Positions 29,311-37,785 of a stretch of DNA of 64,000 nt are shown here, one piece after another. The notes under the pieces are model-generated. The model was not told where the DNA came from, ran no database searches, and worked only from the letters and a program-made list of their open reading frames with translations. This stretch comes from CALDOK01 sp964481655 (GTDB taxonomy: Bacteria; Myxococcota_A; UBA796; JAFGLY01): contig CAYZVO010000018.1 of assembly GCA_964481655.1 (NCBI GenBank), positions 1-64,000 of the forward strand, written 5' to 3'. Position 1 is the stretch's first letter, and each line of letters opens with the position of its first letter. The position numbers and the translations under genes are program-made.

Positions 29311-30882
29311 TCACGGCCCCGACTTTCCGGCGTTGGACAGTCGATAGACCGCCATGGTCGGCTCGGCGCAGACCAGGTTGTCGTCCAGCACCACCCGGTG
29401 ATCCAGAGCGTCCCGGTAGGCCCAGGCCAGCTGCGGTGTGCGGCCGTCGAAGGTGATCAGCCAGTCGGCGTGCTCCTGCAGGACGGCGGGATCGGCGTAG
29501 GCCAGCCCCGGGGTGGTGGTGTTCAGGCCCACCACGTCGATCACCTCCCGCTGGCCCAGGTAGCGGATCGCGCCGGCGTCGTGGGTGGCGATCACGGCGT
29601 CCGGGGCGGTCTCGTCACGCACCCAGTGGCCCAGCGCGACCTGCATCTCCTCGATGTTCTTGCAGGCCTGGGCGAAGTTCTGCTGGCTCTCGGCGCGGCG
29701 TGAGAGCAGCTCGCTGGCTGGAAGCAGCAGGGGCAGCAGCAGGGCGAGGCCGATGGTCGGGACCAGCCAGGCGCGCCCGCGGCCCTCGAGGTCGGTGAGC
29801 TGCCGTGCCAGGGCCAGCGGGCCCGCGATCCCCAGGATCTGCAGGGTCAGGAGGAAGGGGTAGACCGGCACCAGGTAGCGGTTGCCCTGGAAGGTGCCGT
29901 TGAGCACGTCCACGGCCCCCAGGCCCAGGGTCACCGTGAAGCAGGCGGGGAAGACCAGCAGCAGCAGCCCCCAGCCGCGCCAGCGCGCCACGGCGTAGCT
30001 GGCCCCTGCCGCGGCCCACAGCAGCTTCCAGGTGGCCGTCAGGGGCAGGAAGCTGTCCATGGTCTGGCGCACCAGCATCAGCAGCTTGTCCGGGCCCCAC
30101 AGCTGGTGCAGCTCGTGGGTGCGCACGAAGTAGGCGTTGGGGAGCCAGCGGCCCGTGGCTCCGTGGCAGTACAGGGCCCAGGCTCCCGCGGCGGCGGTGG
30201 GCAGCAGGATCAGCAGGGCCAGATCCCGCCAGCGGGGCCGCTCCCCGGCGAACAAGGCGGGGAACAGCCTGTGGGCCAGGGCCAGGGACCAGGCGAAGGC
30301 CAGCAGGATCGCCCCGTCGGGGCGGGTGACGATGGTGAGCGTCAGGGCCGCCGCGGCCCAGCGCCAGCGGCGCTCCAGCAGCAGCACCACCGCGGCGAGC
30401 ATCGCCAGGGCGTAGGGCATCACCTCCATGCCGCTCAGGGCCGCGAAGCCGAAGACCGGCTCGGCGGCGGCCAGGATGGCGGCCGCGGCGGCCAGGGCCG
30501 GGTGAGCCACGCGGCGCAGCCAGGCGAACAGGACCAGCGCCAGGCCCAGCAAGGACAAGAGCCCCAGCAGCTTGGAGGCCAGGCAGGCTTCGATCCCGAT
30601 GCGCAGGAGGGGGGCTAGGGCCACCACCCAGGCCAGCGAGGTGAAGCCGGCCTCGGCCTGCCCAGGGTTGTAGTCGAGCCGCCCGCTGAAGCCGAGGGAC
30701 TCGGCGTAGACGTAGTGGATCCAGGAGTCGTCCAGGGGCACGGCGTGCCAGCCGGGGGAGAAGCCGTCGAAGCTGGCTCCCTCGAAGCCGACGGCGTTGG
30801 CGATCACCACCAGGGTCAGCACCACCGCGACCCCGACGGTCCACGGGTCCCGCAGGTCGAAGCCCTGGCGCGCGCCCCTCAC
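29311..30882 (-). CDS. GT-C-like polytopic membrane protein, paralogue of the gene at 19778
   Basis: 523 aa. About 10 membrane segments. The acidic pair Asp51-Asp52 (PLDDSWIHYVYAESL) and EAGFTSLAWVVALAP match the equivalent motifs of the 19778 protein, and the C-terminal domain contains REVIDVVGLNTTTPGLAYAD where that one has IDILGLND. A long soluble tail follows the last helix. The first codon is GTG overlapping the TGA of the propeller lipoprotein (GTGA). It is the last gene of the sigma/FecR unit, which suggests a cell-surface polymer or lipid glycosylation role; inference only. Confidence 0.7.
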   Translation of the reverse strand: MRGARQGFDLRDPWTVGVAVVLTLVVIANAVGFEGASFDGFSPGWHAVPLDDSWIHYVYAESLGFSGRLDYNPGQAEAGFTSLAWVVALAPLLRIGIEACLASKLLGLLSLLGLALVLFAWLRRVAHPALAAAAAILAAAEPVFGFAALSGMEVMPYALAMLAAVVLLLERRWRWAAAALTLTIVTRPDGAILLAFAWSLALAHRLFPALFAGERPRWRDLALLILLPTAAAGAWALYCHGATGRWLPNAYFVRTHELHQLWGPDKLLMLVRQTMDSFLPLTATWKLLWAAAGASYAVARWRGWGLLLLVFPACFTVTLGLGAVDVLNGTFQGNRYLVPVYPFLLTLQILGIAGPLALARQLTDLEGRGRAWLVPTIGLALLLPLLLPASELLSRRAESQQNFAQACKNIEEMQVALGHWVRDETAPDAVIATHDAGAIRYLGQREVIDVVGLNTTTPGLAYADPAVLQEHADWLITFDGRTPQLAWAYRDALDHRVVLDDNLVCAEPTMAVYRLSNAGKSGP

Positions 30883-31991
30883 GGTGCCCAGCCCCACCAG
30901 GGCTCGGCCCCGGACTGGAGGATCAGGCGATGGCCGCTGCGATCGGCCCGCGGTAGGCCCCCGCCTTCGGGGGCCAGGGGGCGCCAGCTCAGGGTGGACA
31001 GGTCCAGGGCCATCACCTCGTCGGCCACCTGGATGGCCAGGTGATGGGTGCCGCACCAGGCCGGCTCGTCCCGCGCTGCCCAGGCGGCCAGGGCCTCGAC
31101 GTCCGGCGGGGTGGCGGGCTCGAAGGGCCGGGGCGTGCCGGTTCCCTCGCGCACCTGCAGGCCGCCGGCGATGGCCTCGACCCGGTAGCGCCCGTCGGGG
31201 CTGGGCCAGCTCATGGAGGGCATGGGCTCGGGGCTGTCCACCCCGGGCTGCCAGCGGTAGGCGGGTCCCACGCCACCCCCCAGCGGGTCACCCCGGCGGA
31301 GCACCAGGCCGTCGCGGTCCCAGCGCAGGGGCTCGACCCGCAGGCTGGGGTCGCTCTCGGCCACGGTGCTGCCGGTCCTGGCGTCCAGCACCCGCGCGAT
31401 GGCGCGCCGGGGCGTCTCCTCGCTGTCCTCGAGGCTGGGGATGGCGAGCATCGCGCTGTCGGGAGACCAGCAGGCCCCGCGCAGGCTGGCGCCCCGGGTG
31501 GCGCCCACCAGGGTGCGCACCCGGCCGCTGTCGAGCTCGAGCACCAGCAGCGAGGCGGGATCGTCCAGGGACCAGCGCTTGGGATCCCGGGGGTAGGCGG
31601 CCTCGACCGCCACCCACCGTCCGTCGGGGGCGGGCACCAGGCCCTGGACCCGGCCGGGGATCCGGGTCAGCTCCCGCGGGGGCTGCTCCGGGTCGTCCCA
31701 GGCCAGCAGCACCGAGCTGTCCCCCTGGCTGTCGGCTCCCACCAGGCGCCAGCCGGCCCAGGCCAGCTGGTCCACGGCGCGCCCGGCGGTCTCGATGGGC
31801 TTGGGGCCGGGCACCAGGGGTTTGCGGGTGGACAGGCGGGGATCGCTCTCGGCGGTGCGCGGGGTGGCGTCCTCGACCATCACCGCCGGGCTGGCGTCGG
31901 GCTCCCCCTGCTCATCGGCGTCGGGCTGGGGCCCGCCGCAGGCGGCGAGCAGCAGCAGGAGGAGGGCCGGGTGGGGGCGCGGGCTGGGCAG
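30879..31991 (-). CDS. Beta-propeller (WD40/PD40-like) lipoprotein, likely CTG start
   Basis: 370 aa if started at the CTG at 31991. From that codon the protein reads (M)PSPRPHPALLLLLLAAC-GG, a textbook lipoprotein signal. Starting at the GTG (31883) or ATG (31880) would cut the signal off and leave a headless protein. No ATG, GTG or TTG exists between the upstream in-frame limit and this region. The body has PD40-like repeats: VPAPDGRWVAVEAAYP, CWSPDSAMLAIPSLED and SWPSPDGRYRVEAI. It is probably a periplasmic or surface ligand-binding partner of the regulator and OMPs in the same operon. Confidence 0.68.
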   Translation of the reverse strand: MPSPRPHPALLLLLLAACGGPQPDADEQGEPDASPAVMVEDATPRTAESDPRLSTRKPLVPGPKPIETAGRAVDQLAWAGWRLVGADSQGDSSVLLAWDDPEQPPRELTRIPGRVQGLVPAPDGRWVAVEAAYPRDPKRWSLDDPASLLVLELDSGRVRTLVGATRGASLRGACWSPDSAMLAIPSLEDSEETPRRAIARVLDARTGSTVAESDPSLRVEPLRWDRDGLVLRRGDPLGGGVGPAYRWQPGVDSPEPMPSMSWPSPDGRYRVEAIAGGLQVREGTGTPRPFEPATPPDVEALAAWAARDEPAWCGTHHLAIQVADEVMALDLSTLSWRPLAPEGGGLPRADRSGHRLILQSGAEPWWGWAP

Positions 31992-32022
31992 GGTCGTTCC
32001 GGGGGCGGTGGGCCCGGGGATC

Positions 32023-33156
32023 CTACCCCGCCTGACCCCGGCAGTGCTCGGCCCATGCCGACGCGTGGGCTCGCAGATCCCCCGTGGCCTCGGCCGCGAT
32101 GCGCTCGTAGCTCGGCAGCGCCAGGGCGCAGTCGCCCAGCTGTTCCCGCGCGATGGTGGCTCGCAGCAGATCGATCTCGAGGCTGCGGGTGTGCCCTGGG
32201 AACGCGCTCAGCCAGGCGTCGGCGAGGGGCAGGATCTCTTCGCCCGGGAGCTGCTCGGCGATCAGCTGCAGGTGCAGGGCGCCGGCCTCGGCGGTCAGGG
32301 CGGGATCGTCGTGGGTGGCCAGGAAGTCCTCGAGGCCCGCGATGAGCACGTCGGGCTCGGCTCCGGCGGCGCGCTGGCCCAGCAGCCCGGCCCAGGCTTC
32401 CGCGGGGGTGGGGCCCCGCGGCGGGTTGCCCTGCGGCGCGACGCGGTCACCCCCCTCTCCCCTCTGGGGGGAGGGGTCGGGGGGCCGAGTGGTCGGTCGC
32501 GCTGCCGTGGGCCGTGACTCGCGCTCCGCCTCGACCACAGTCTCCAGCTCGGCTCGCGCTGCGCTCCAGCGCTCGCCGCCCTTCAGCACGATGCGATCCT
32601 CGGCCCGGTGCACCAGCACGGAGCCGCGCTCCACCTCCACGCTCACGCGGCCCTCCTGGACGGAGACGGTGAAGCGGGTGCCCGTGACCTCGACGACCAC
32701 CTCGCCTGCGTGGACCTTCAGCCGGCGTCGTTCGCCGTGGGGGTCGACCTCGAAGCTGCGGCGTCCGGAGAGCAGGGCCAGCTCGGTGCCGGCCTCGTCG
32801 GCGCGCAGCACCTGCAGCTCCCCGCTGCCTGTGGTCGTGATGGAGGGGCCGAAGCGCAGCAGGCCGTCGTCGGGCTGGACCGTAGCGACGGGCTCGGGCG
32901 TGGGGGTGTCGCCCAGCGGGACCAGGTGCATCACCCCCAGCAGCAGCAGGGCGGCGGCCAGGGCCCAGGCGATGGCGGGGCGATGGCCGGGCCGCCGCAC
33001 CGGGGCCGTGGCGCGGGCCAGCAGCCGGTCCAGTTCGGCGTCGCTGGGGGCGGTGGCGTCGGCGCACCAGCCTGGTGCGGGTGGGGCCTGCAGGCCCGCG
33101 AGCTCCTCGGCCCGGGGCTCCAGCGCCTCGGTCACCTCGGGGGGCCAGCGGCTCAC
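32023..33156 (-). CDS. FecR-domain transmembrane regulator with C-terminal helical repeats
   Basis: 377 aa. An N-terminal cytoplasmic segment (about 1-58) precedes one membrane helix (AIAWALAAALLLLGVMHLV). The FecR domain spans about 95-200 (ELQVLRADEAGTELALLSG, VEVTGTRFTVSVQEGRVSVEVERGSVLVH). A disordered linker, RPPDPSPQRGEGG, is encoded by a dispersed palindromic repeat. The last 120 residues are TPR-like helices. Proteins of this plan relay an outer signal to the ECF sigma factor next door. The start is GTG overlapping the sigma-factor TGA (GTGA). No zinc anti-sigma motif is visible at the N-terminus. Confidence 0.82.
   Translation of the reverse strand: MSRWPPEVTEALEPRAEELAGLQAPPAPGWCADATAPSDAELDRLLARATAPVRRPGHRPAIAWALAAALLLLGVMHLVPLGDTPTPEPVATVQPDDGLLRFGPSITTTGSGELQVLRADEAGTELALLSGRRSFEVDPHGERRRLKVHAGEVVVEVTGTRFTVSVQEGRVSVEVERGSVLVHRAEDRIVLKGGERWSAARAELETVVEAERESRPTAARPTTRPPDPSPQRGEGGDRVAPQGNPPRGPTPAEAWAGLLGQRAAGAEPDVLIAGLEDFLATHDDPALTAEAGALHLQLIAEQLPGEEILPLADAWLSAFPGHTRSLEIDLLRATIAREQLGDCALALPSYERIAAEATGDLRAHASAWAEHCRGQAG
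32449..32484. repeat. Intragenic copy of the REP-like palindrome (copy 2)
   Basis: On the plus strand the 11-base arms 32452-32462 and 32466-32476 pair with one mismatch round a TCT loop. Read on the minus strand the repeat gives CCCCCCGACCCC then CTCCCCCC then GAGGGGAGAGGGG, matching the intergenic copy at 6475-6516. It lies inside the FecR gene without breaking the frame and encodes the low-complexity linker RPPDPSPQRGEGG. Confidence 0.7.
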
Positions 33157-33752
33157 GGTGCCCTCCGGAGGGGGATGACCGTGCCTTCCTCGGGCTCTTC
33201 ACCGGCGGGCAGGCCGCGGGCCTCCAGGGCGGCGGCGAAGGCCTTGCGGGCGTGGTGCAGGCGGGAGTAGACCGTGCCGGCGGGAATCCCCAGCAGGGCG
33301 GCCACCTCGGGGGCGGTGTGGCCCTCGAGATCGGCCAGCACCAGCACCTCGCGCTGAGGGGCCTTCAGGTCCTCGAGGGCGGCCTGCACGGCCCGACGGC
33401 GCTGGTTCTGGGCGGCGCGACCTTCGGTGTCCGGGCCGTGGTCGGGGGGCTCGGGGATGGACTCGAGGCCGACGAAGCGGCGCAGGGCGGCCCGGCGGCG
33501 GGCGTTGCGGATGGTGTTGCGGGTGATGCCGAACAGCCAGGTGGACAGGGCGGCCTGGCCTCGGAAGCGCGGCGCCGTCTTCATGGCGGTCTCGAAGACC
33601 TGCTGGGCCAGGTCCTCGGCGTCCAGGTTGGGGCCGCCCAGGCGGATGCACCAGCCCAGCACCCGGCGGGCGTGGTCCCGGTACAGCTGCTCCACGGCCC
33701 AGGGCTGGCCGGCGCGCAGGCCTTCGAGCATGGCGCGGTCGGGGCGGCTCAC
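33153..33752 (-). CDS. ECF-type RNA polymerase sigma factor
   Basis: 199 aa. Region 2 (about 20-85): VEQLYRDHARRVLGWC, AEDLAQQVFETAMKTAPRF and STWLFGITRNTIRN. Region 4 (about 125-180): PQREVLVLADLEGHTAPEVAALLGIP and GTVYSRLHHARKAF form the helix-turn-helix. A short acidic/Gly tail follows. There is no region 1 or 3. The start is GTG overlapping the TGA of the upstream outer-membrane gene. It is coupled to the FecR regulator downstream, the classic sigma/anti-sigma arrangement, so it is probably active only when an envelope signal is relayed. Confidence 0.93.
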   Translation of the reverse strand: MSRPDRAMLEGLRAGQPWAVEQLYRDHARRVLGWCIRLGGPNLDAEDLAQQVFETAMKTAPRFRGQAALSTWLFGITRNTIRNARRRAALRRFVGLESIPEPPDHGPDTEGRAAQNQRRRAVQAALEDLKAPQREVLVLADLEGHTAPEVAALLGIPAGTVYSRLHHARKAFAAALEARGLPAGEEPEEGTVIPLRRAP

Positions 33753-34852
33753 AGCTGCACCCCCACCCGGCCGTACAGGGCGCCGCCCAGCAACAGGTCT
33801 CCGTCGCCCAGCTGGCCCAGGCCCACGCTGGTGGCGGCGGACAGCTCGGTGAAGGCGTGGGCCCAGTCGTGGCGCCAGCGGATGCTGGGCACCGAGGCCA
33901 GCAGCCCGAAGCGCATGGTGTCGGCGTCGGAGAGTCGCCAGGAGATGCCGGCTTCGGGGTAGGCGAGCAGGAGGGCTGGGCGGCTGGCCCGAGTGGTCGC
34001 GTGGTCCAGGGTGCCGTCGGCGTCCTCGGCCAGCTGCCAGGTCATCCAGCCAGCGATGGGCAGGGAGAGGTCCCAGGTCAGGCGGTCGGTGGAGACCTCG
34101 AGGCTGGCGCCGGCGCCCAGGACTCCTCCGAAGCCGCGGTCCGCGGCGGAGGCGAAGGCGGTGTTCGCTTCGCTCCCCGGGGCTCCCTCGGTCTGCTTCC
34201 AGCCACCCGCGGCCCCCACCCAGGGCGCGAGGCGCCAGCGGCTGGTGTCCACCACCAGCACGCTCAGCCCCGCCACGCCCATGGGGCGGTGGCTGCGCTC
34301 CGGCTCCCAGAGGTTCCAGGCGGTGGCGTTGGCTTGGACCCGCCCCAGCCCGACGGCGGCCGACACCACGGGCGCGTAGCCCTGGGTGGCGCCCTCGAGG
34401 GGATCGGTGTCCAGGCTCCCGGTGCCCGCGGCGCCGATCGCGAGCTCCGCGCCGCGGACCCCGCTGGCGCCAGGCAGCAGCTGCGGGGCGTGCAGGGCGC
34501 GCTGGGCCCGGGGATCGGGGGCGGTGGCCGGGGGTGGGGGTGGAGGCGGGAGCTGCGGCGCGCCGGCCTCGAGCCAGGAGCGCACCAGCACCACCTGGGT
34601 GGCGGGGTCGGTGACGTGCTCGGCGCTGCGCGCATCGCCCGCCAGGCGCAGGGTCAGGGTCCCGGCTTCGGACCAGACCGCGTCCCCGGTGCCGGGTGGG
34701 GGCCCGAGCAGGAGCTCGACGCTGTGTCCAGGCCAGAGCCGCTCCAGGGAGGTCTCGAGGGCCTGGCGCTCGCTGTCGTCCTCGACCCACCAGTCCAGGG
34801 CCCAGGCCGGGGAGGCCCAGGTCAGCAGCAGGGTGAGGGGCAGGGCGCGCAT
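33749..34852 (-). CDS. Predicted outer-membrane beta-barrel protein
   Basis: 367 aa. Signal peptide MRALPLTLLLTWASPAWA. The first 110 residues are soluble and end in a proline run (PQLPPPPPPPATAP). The remainder alternates short amphipathic strands with Gly/aromatic residues (GAELAIGAAGTGSL, YAPVVSAAVGLGRVQANATAW, LAPWVGAAGGWKQ), and it ends LLGGALYGRVGVQL, a barrel-type terminus. No TonB-dependent plug is visible. It sits between a similar barrel gene and the sigma factor, so it may be the signal-input protein of the operon. Confidence 0.68.
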   Translation of the reverse strand: MRALPLTLLLTWASPAWALDWWVEDDSERQALETSLERLWPGHSVELLLGPPPGTGDAVWSEAGTLTLRLAGDARSAEHVTDPATQVVLVRSWLEAGAPQLPPPPPPPATAPDPRAQRALHAPQLLPGASGVRGAELAIGAAGTGSLDTDPLEGATQGYAPVVSAAVGLGRVQANATAWNLWEPERSHRPMGVAGLSVLVVDTSRWRLAPWVGAAGGWKQTEGAPGSEANTAFASAADRGFGGVLGAGASLEVSTDRLTWDLSLPIAGWMTWQLAEDADGTLDHATTRASRPALLLAYPEAGISWRLSDADTMRFGLLASVPSIRWRHDWAHAFTELSAATSVGLGQLGDGDLLLGGALYGRVGVQL

Positions 34853-34871
34853 CGTCTTCACCGTACCCGAC

Positions 34872-35501
34872 TCAGAACCGCACGAGCAGATCGGCGCTGG
34901 CGGTGAGGTCGTGGCGCAGCAGCAGGTAGTCGTTGCCCAGGACGTCGCCGGACAGCCAGTGCGTCTCGACGCTGACACGGGTGCGGTCCATGGCCGCCAG
35001 GCGCAGCGCGACCCGCGGTCCGGCGTGCACGGTGAGGCCCACGCCCAGGTCGGGGCCGAAGGCCCAGGTGGGGGTTGGCTCGACCAGGGCGTAGGTGACG
35101 GGGGCGTCGTAGCAGAGGATCGAGTAGCGGTAGCGGCGCACGGTGCGGCGGGCCTCGGCCCCGGCCAGGATGTGGGGACGGAGTTGCCAGCGCGGGCCGG
35201 CCTCGTCGTAGCCGGGCCCCCAGTCCAACAGCAGGGCGGCGCTGGCCTGGTCGATGTCGGCGAAGTCCTCCACATGGGGCAGCTCGTCCCATGGGTCCTC
35301 GTACGACCACTCCCGGTGGGTGGTCGGGGTGGCGTACAGGGCCAGCTCGGCGGCCCAGCGCTCCCACTCCAGCCGACCGATGGCGCGGAGGCCCTCGACG
35401 TGGCCGGGCTCGGTCAGGGTGTCCCGGGTGCCCAGGCCCACGGCGACGGTCGGGGTCTCGGCGGCGGCGACGGCGGCGGTGACCAACAGGGCGGCGATCA
35501 T
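34872..35501 (-). CDS. Predicted outer-membrane beta-barrel protein, first gene of the sigma/FecR operon
   Basis: 209 aa. Signal MIAALLVTAAVAAAE, then alternating strands (VAVGLGTRDTL, WAAELALYATP, GPDLGVGLTVHAGPRVALRLA) ending in SADLLVRF, whose terminal Phe is typical of outer-membrane barrels. At this length it could be an eight-stranded barrel. GGAGGAG precedes the ATG. The long inverted-repeat element lies 68 bp upstream, so any promoter of the operon must lie between or within them. Confidence 0.65.
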   Translation of the reverse strand: MIAALLVTAAVAAAETPTVAVGLGTRDTLTEPGHVEGLRAIGRLEWERWAAELALYATPTTHREWSYEDPWDELPHVEDFADIDQASAALLLDWGPGYDEAGPRWQLRPHILAGAEARRTVRRYRYSILCYDAPVTYALVEPTPTWAFGPDLGVGLTVHAGPRVALRLAAMDRTRVSVETHWLSGDVLGNDYLLLRHDLTASADLLVRF

Positions 35502-35568
35502 GCGTGCTCCTCCGCGCCCGTCAGGGCGCTCGAGGGCTGTGTGTCGCCGCACGCGGATTCCTTCACGG

Positions 35569-35766
35569 GACCTATGTCCACGTTTTCCGAACAGCGGTCG
35601 ACCTATGTCGGTTGGATCCGATCACTCAGGTCCCGCCAGGGTGGGTTTCGGGCGATTTCGGCCCGGATCGGGCCGTCTTCGGGGCGTTCAGGGCTCGGAA
35701 CCGTCGAACGTGTTCGGATCCAACTGGGATAGGTCCGCGTGTGTTCGGAAATGGGGGGCATAGGTC
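35569..35766. repeat. 198-bp element with 53-bp imperfect inverted repeats
   Basis: The left arm (35569-35621) and the reverse complement of the right arm (35714-35766) match at 41 of 53 positions without a gap. Identical blocks are GACCTATG at the outer tips, TTTCCGAACA, GACCTAT and GTTGGATCCGA at the inner ends. GACCTAT thus occurs twice in each arm. The 92-bp centre is G+C-rich with no gene. It looks less G+C-rich than its surroundings. It could be a MITE-like remnant, a large hairpin, or a double regulatory site between the CotH gene and the sigma operon. Confidence 0.8.
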
Positions 35767-35778
35767 TCCCTTCTGCCC

Positions 35779-37716
35779 TCAATCCTCCGGCCACAGCCCC
35801 GCCGCGCGCAATTGGCCGATCACGATGTCGGTCCGGGCGGGGCACCAGCGCTCCACCACCCGGTCGATGGCAGGCTGCCAGTCGTCGTCCCGGGTGCGCC
35901 AGGTGCGGCCGTTGCCCAGGTTGATGGTCTTGGCGTCGCCCCAGCGGGCGGACTCGGCCACGATGGCCAGCTCGATCTCGTCGGCCCGGGCCTGGAACAG
36001 CGCCGCGGTGGCCGCCCCACCCATGGGCCCGTCCTCGGTCAGCAGCGCGGCGGCCCTGTCGGCGAAGCGTGCGCGGTACTCGGCGTTGGCGGTGAGGCGG
36101 TGGTGCAGCCACTGGGGGTGGAAGTAGATGGCGTCGCTCACGGACATCTGGTAGCCGTCGCCGCGGGTGGCCAGGTTGACCCGATCTTCGCTCACCCCCA
36201 CCCCGGGGGACCAGGCGTTGTACAGCAGCGAGTGCTCGGAGTCGTGGGCGTAGAAGGTGAAGCCCTGCTCGGGGTCCTCGCGGCTGCGGATGGCGTAGAA
36301 GTTGTTGGGCTCCTTGTTGCCCGTGAACGCGCCGGTGGGGGCGTCGAAGTTGCCCGTCCAGAAGATGACCAGCATGTAGTCGATGAGGTTGCCGACATCG
36401 ACGAGCGCGGCCTGGTCGGGGTCCGGGCTGCCGTCCGGGGCGTTGCCCTGCAGGGCCTGGTAGGCGGCGTCGGAGGCGAAGCCGGTCAGGCAGTGCTGGT
36501 AGATCTCATCCCAGACCTCGGTGGTCCCGTCTGTGGCCTCGATGATCCGGGCGGTGGGGTCCTCGCCCTTGACCTTGATGACGTCGTAGTCGTCCTTGTC
36601 GCCCCCCAGGTAGGTCTCCGCGAAGCTGGCCTCGGCCCGCTCCTGGCTCTGGTACAGGCCCCAGTACACCCCGTTGAGGTACAGGTGGTAGTAGCGGCTG
36701 CGGGTGTAGGGGCGGCCCAGCTCCCGCTGCAGATCCCGGGAGAACACGTCGCGCACGATGGTGTTCTCCTCGCCGTTGTCGGTCTTGAAGCTCCAGGAGT
36801 AGTTCTGGGCCGTGCGCAGGTCGATGGTGTCGAACTCCTCGGCGCCTTCGTCGTCGAACAGTGGAAACCGGAGCTTCGTCTCTCCGTAGTCGCCGCGGAA
36901 GTGCAGCCGGAAGGAGCGCTTGGGGCAGTGGGACCAGCGGCTCCAGCCGCCCCGGATGCGCAGGCCCGCGTCGATCTGGAGCTGCTCACCGCCCGCCGCG
37001 TCCAGCAGCTCGGCCGAAACCGGGCGCTCCCAGTCGCGGCCGTGCTCCATGGCGTTCATGTAGATGCCGGTCTCGGCGTCGAACAGGTGCGCGAGCTCGG
37101 TGACCAGGGAGATGCTGGGGATGGCCTCGAGGGCGGGCTGGATGAGCGCGGCGTAGGCCGGGTCCTCGTAGACGTCGGGGTCCATGCCGTAGTCGATGGC
37201 CTGATCCTCATCGACGTAGTTGTCGGTGTGGTAGGGCTCCGGCCAGCCGGGGCCTGGCGCCTGGCCGTCGGGGGACAGGGCCGCCACCCGGTCGGTGAAC
37301 AGGTAGCTGTGGGTGGTGGTACGCCCGTCGCTGCGGCCCTCTTTGCTGGCGTAGGCCCGGACCACGAAGCCGGGGACCGGGTCCCGCTGTTGCGCGCTGC
37401 TGGGGTCCACGACCAGGGTGGCGGGGCCCAGGGCCTCGAAGGCCCGCGCGGAGCTGGCCGGGTCGCTGCCGTCGGTGGTCCAGTGGATGGTGGTGCCCGG
37501 CTCGGCGGTGGACAGCTCGAGCTCGAAGGGGTCGGCGTAGACCCCGCGCTCGACGCTGAAGGCCACCGCCATGCGATCCTCGATGATCACCGTGTCGCCG
37601 CCGCTGTCGTCGGTGGCCGGGGTGCTGTCTTCGGGCGGGTCGCTGTCGGGGGGCAGCACGACGCCGTGGGGGCGGCAGGCGGTGAGCAGGAGCAGCAGGG
37701 GCAGGGCGCGGCGCAT
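35779..37716 (-). CDS. CotH-type kinase lipoprotein with N-terminal sandwich domain
   Basis: 645 aa. Lipobox LLLLLTAC, an acidic Ser/Thr spacer, and a chitobiase-C-terminal-like beta sandwich (about 45-140; PFELELSTAEPGTTIHWTTDGSDP, VVRAYASKEGRSDG). The CotH domain follows (about 190-640): SISLVTELAHLF, AGLRIRGGWSRW, KRSFRLHFRGDYGETKLRFPLF, YLNGVYWGLYQSQERAE, and YAHDSEHSLL near the catalytic Asp. CotH proteins are secreted atypical kinases, best known from spore-coat phosphorylation in Bacillus. Targets here are unknown. The second CotH gene lies 5 kb downstream on the other strand. Confidence 0.88.
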   Translation of the reverse strand: MRRALPLLLLLTACRPHGVVLPPDSDPPEDSTPATDDSGGDTVIIEDRMAVAFSVERGVYADPFELELSTAEPGTTIHWTTDGSDPASSARAFEALGPATLVVDPSSAQQRDPVPGFVVRAYASKEGRSDGRTTTHSYLFTDRVAALSPDGQAPGPGWPEPYHTDNYVDEDQAIDYGMDPDVYEDPAYAALIQPALEAIPSISLVTELAHLFDAETGIYMNAMEHGRDWERPVSAELLDAAGGEQLQIDAGLRIRGGWSRWSHCPKRSFRLHFRGDYGETKLRFPLFDDEGAEEFDTIDLRTAQNYSWSFKTDNGEENTIVRDVFSRDLQRELGRPYTRSRYYHLYLNGVYWGLYQSQERAEASFAETYLGGDKDDYDVIKVKGEDPTARIIEATDGTTEVWDEIYQHCLTGFASDAAYQALQGNAPDGSPDPDQAALVDVGNLIDYMLVIFWTGNFDAPTGAFTGNKEPNNFYAIRSREDPEQGFTFYAHDSEHSLLYNAWSPGVGVSEDRVNLATRGDGYQMSVSDAIYFHPQWLHHRLTANAEYRARFADRAAALLTEDGPMGGAATAALFQARADEIELAIVAESARWGDAKTINLGNGRTWRTRDDDWQPAIDRVVERWCPARTDIVIGQLRAAGLWPED

Positions 37717-37785
37717 GGGTGGGCATCGTAGCGCAGGCTGGGGTCGGGCGCGTGGTACCATCGCCGGACGCAAGGGAGGTCGGTG

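Noticed and set aside
33749..35501. TonB-dependent receptor partner of the FecR/sigma pair
   Set aside because: Neither outer-membrane protein has a plug domain or TonB box, and both are far shorter than TonB-dependent receptors.
35569..35766. Insertion sequence
   Set aside because: There is no transposase frame in the element or beside it; only the inverted ends are seen.
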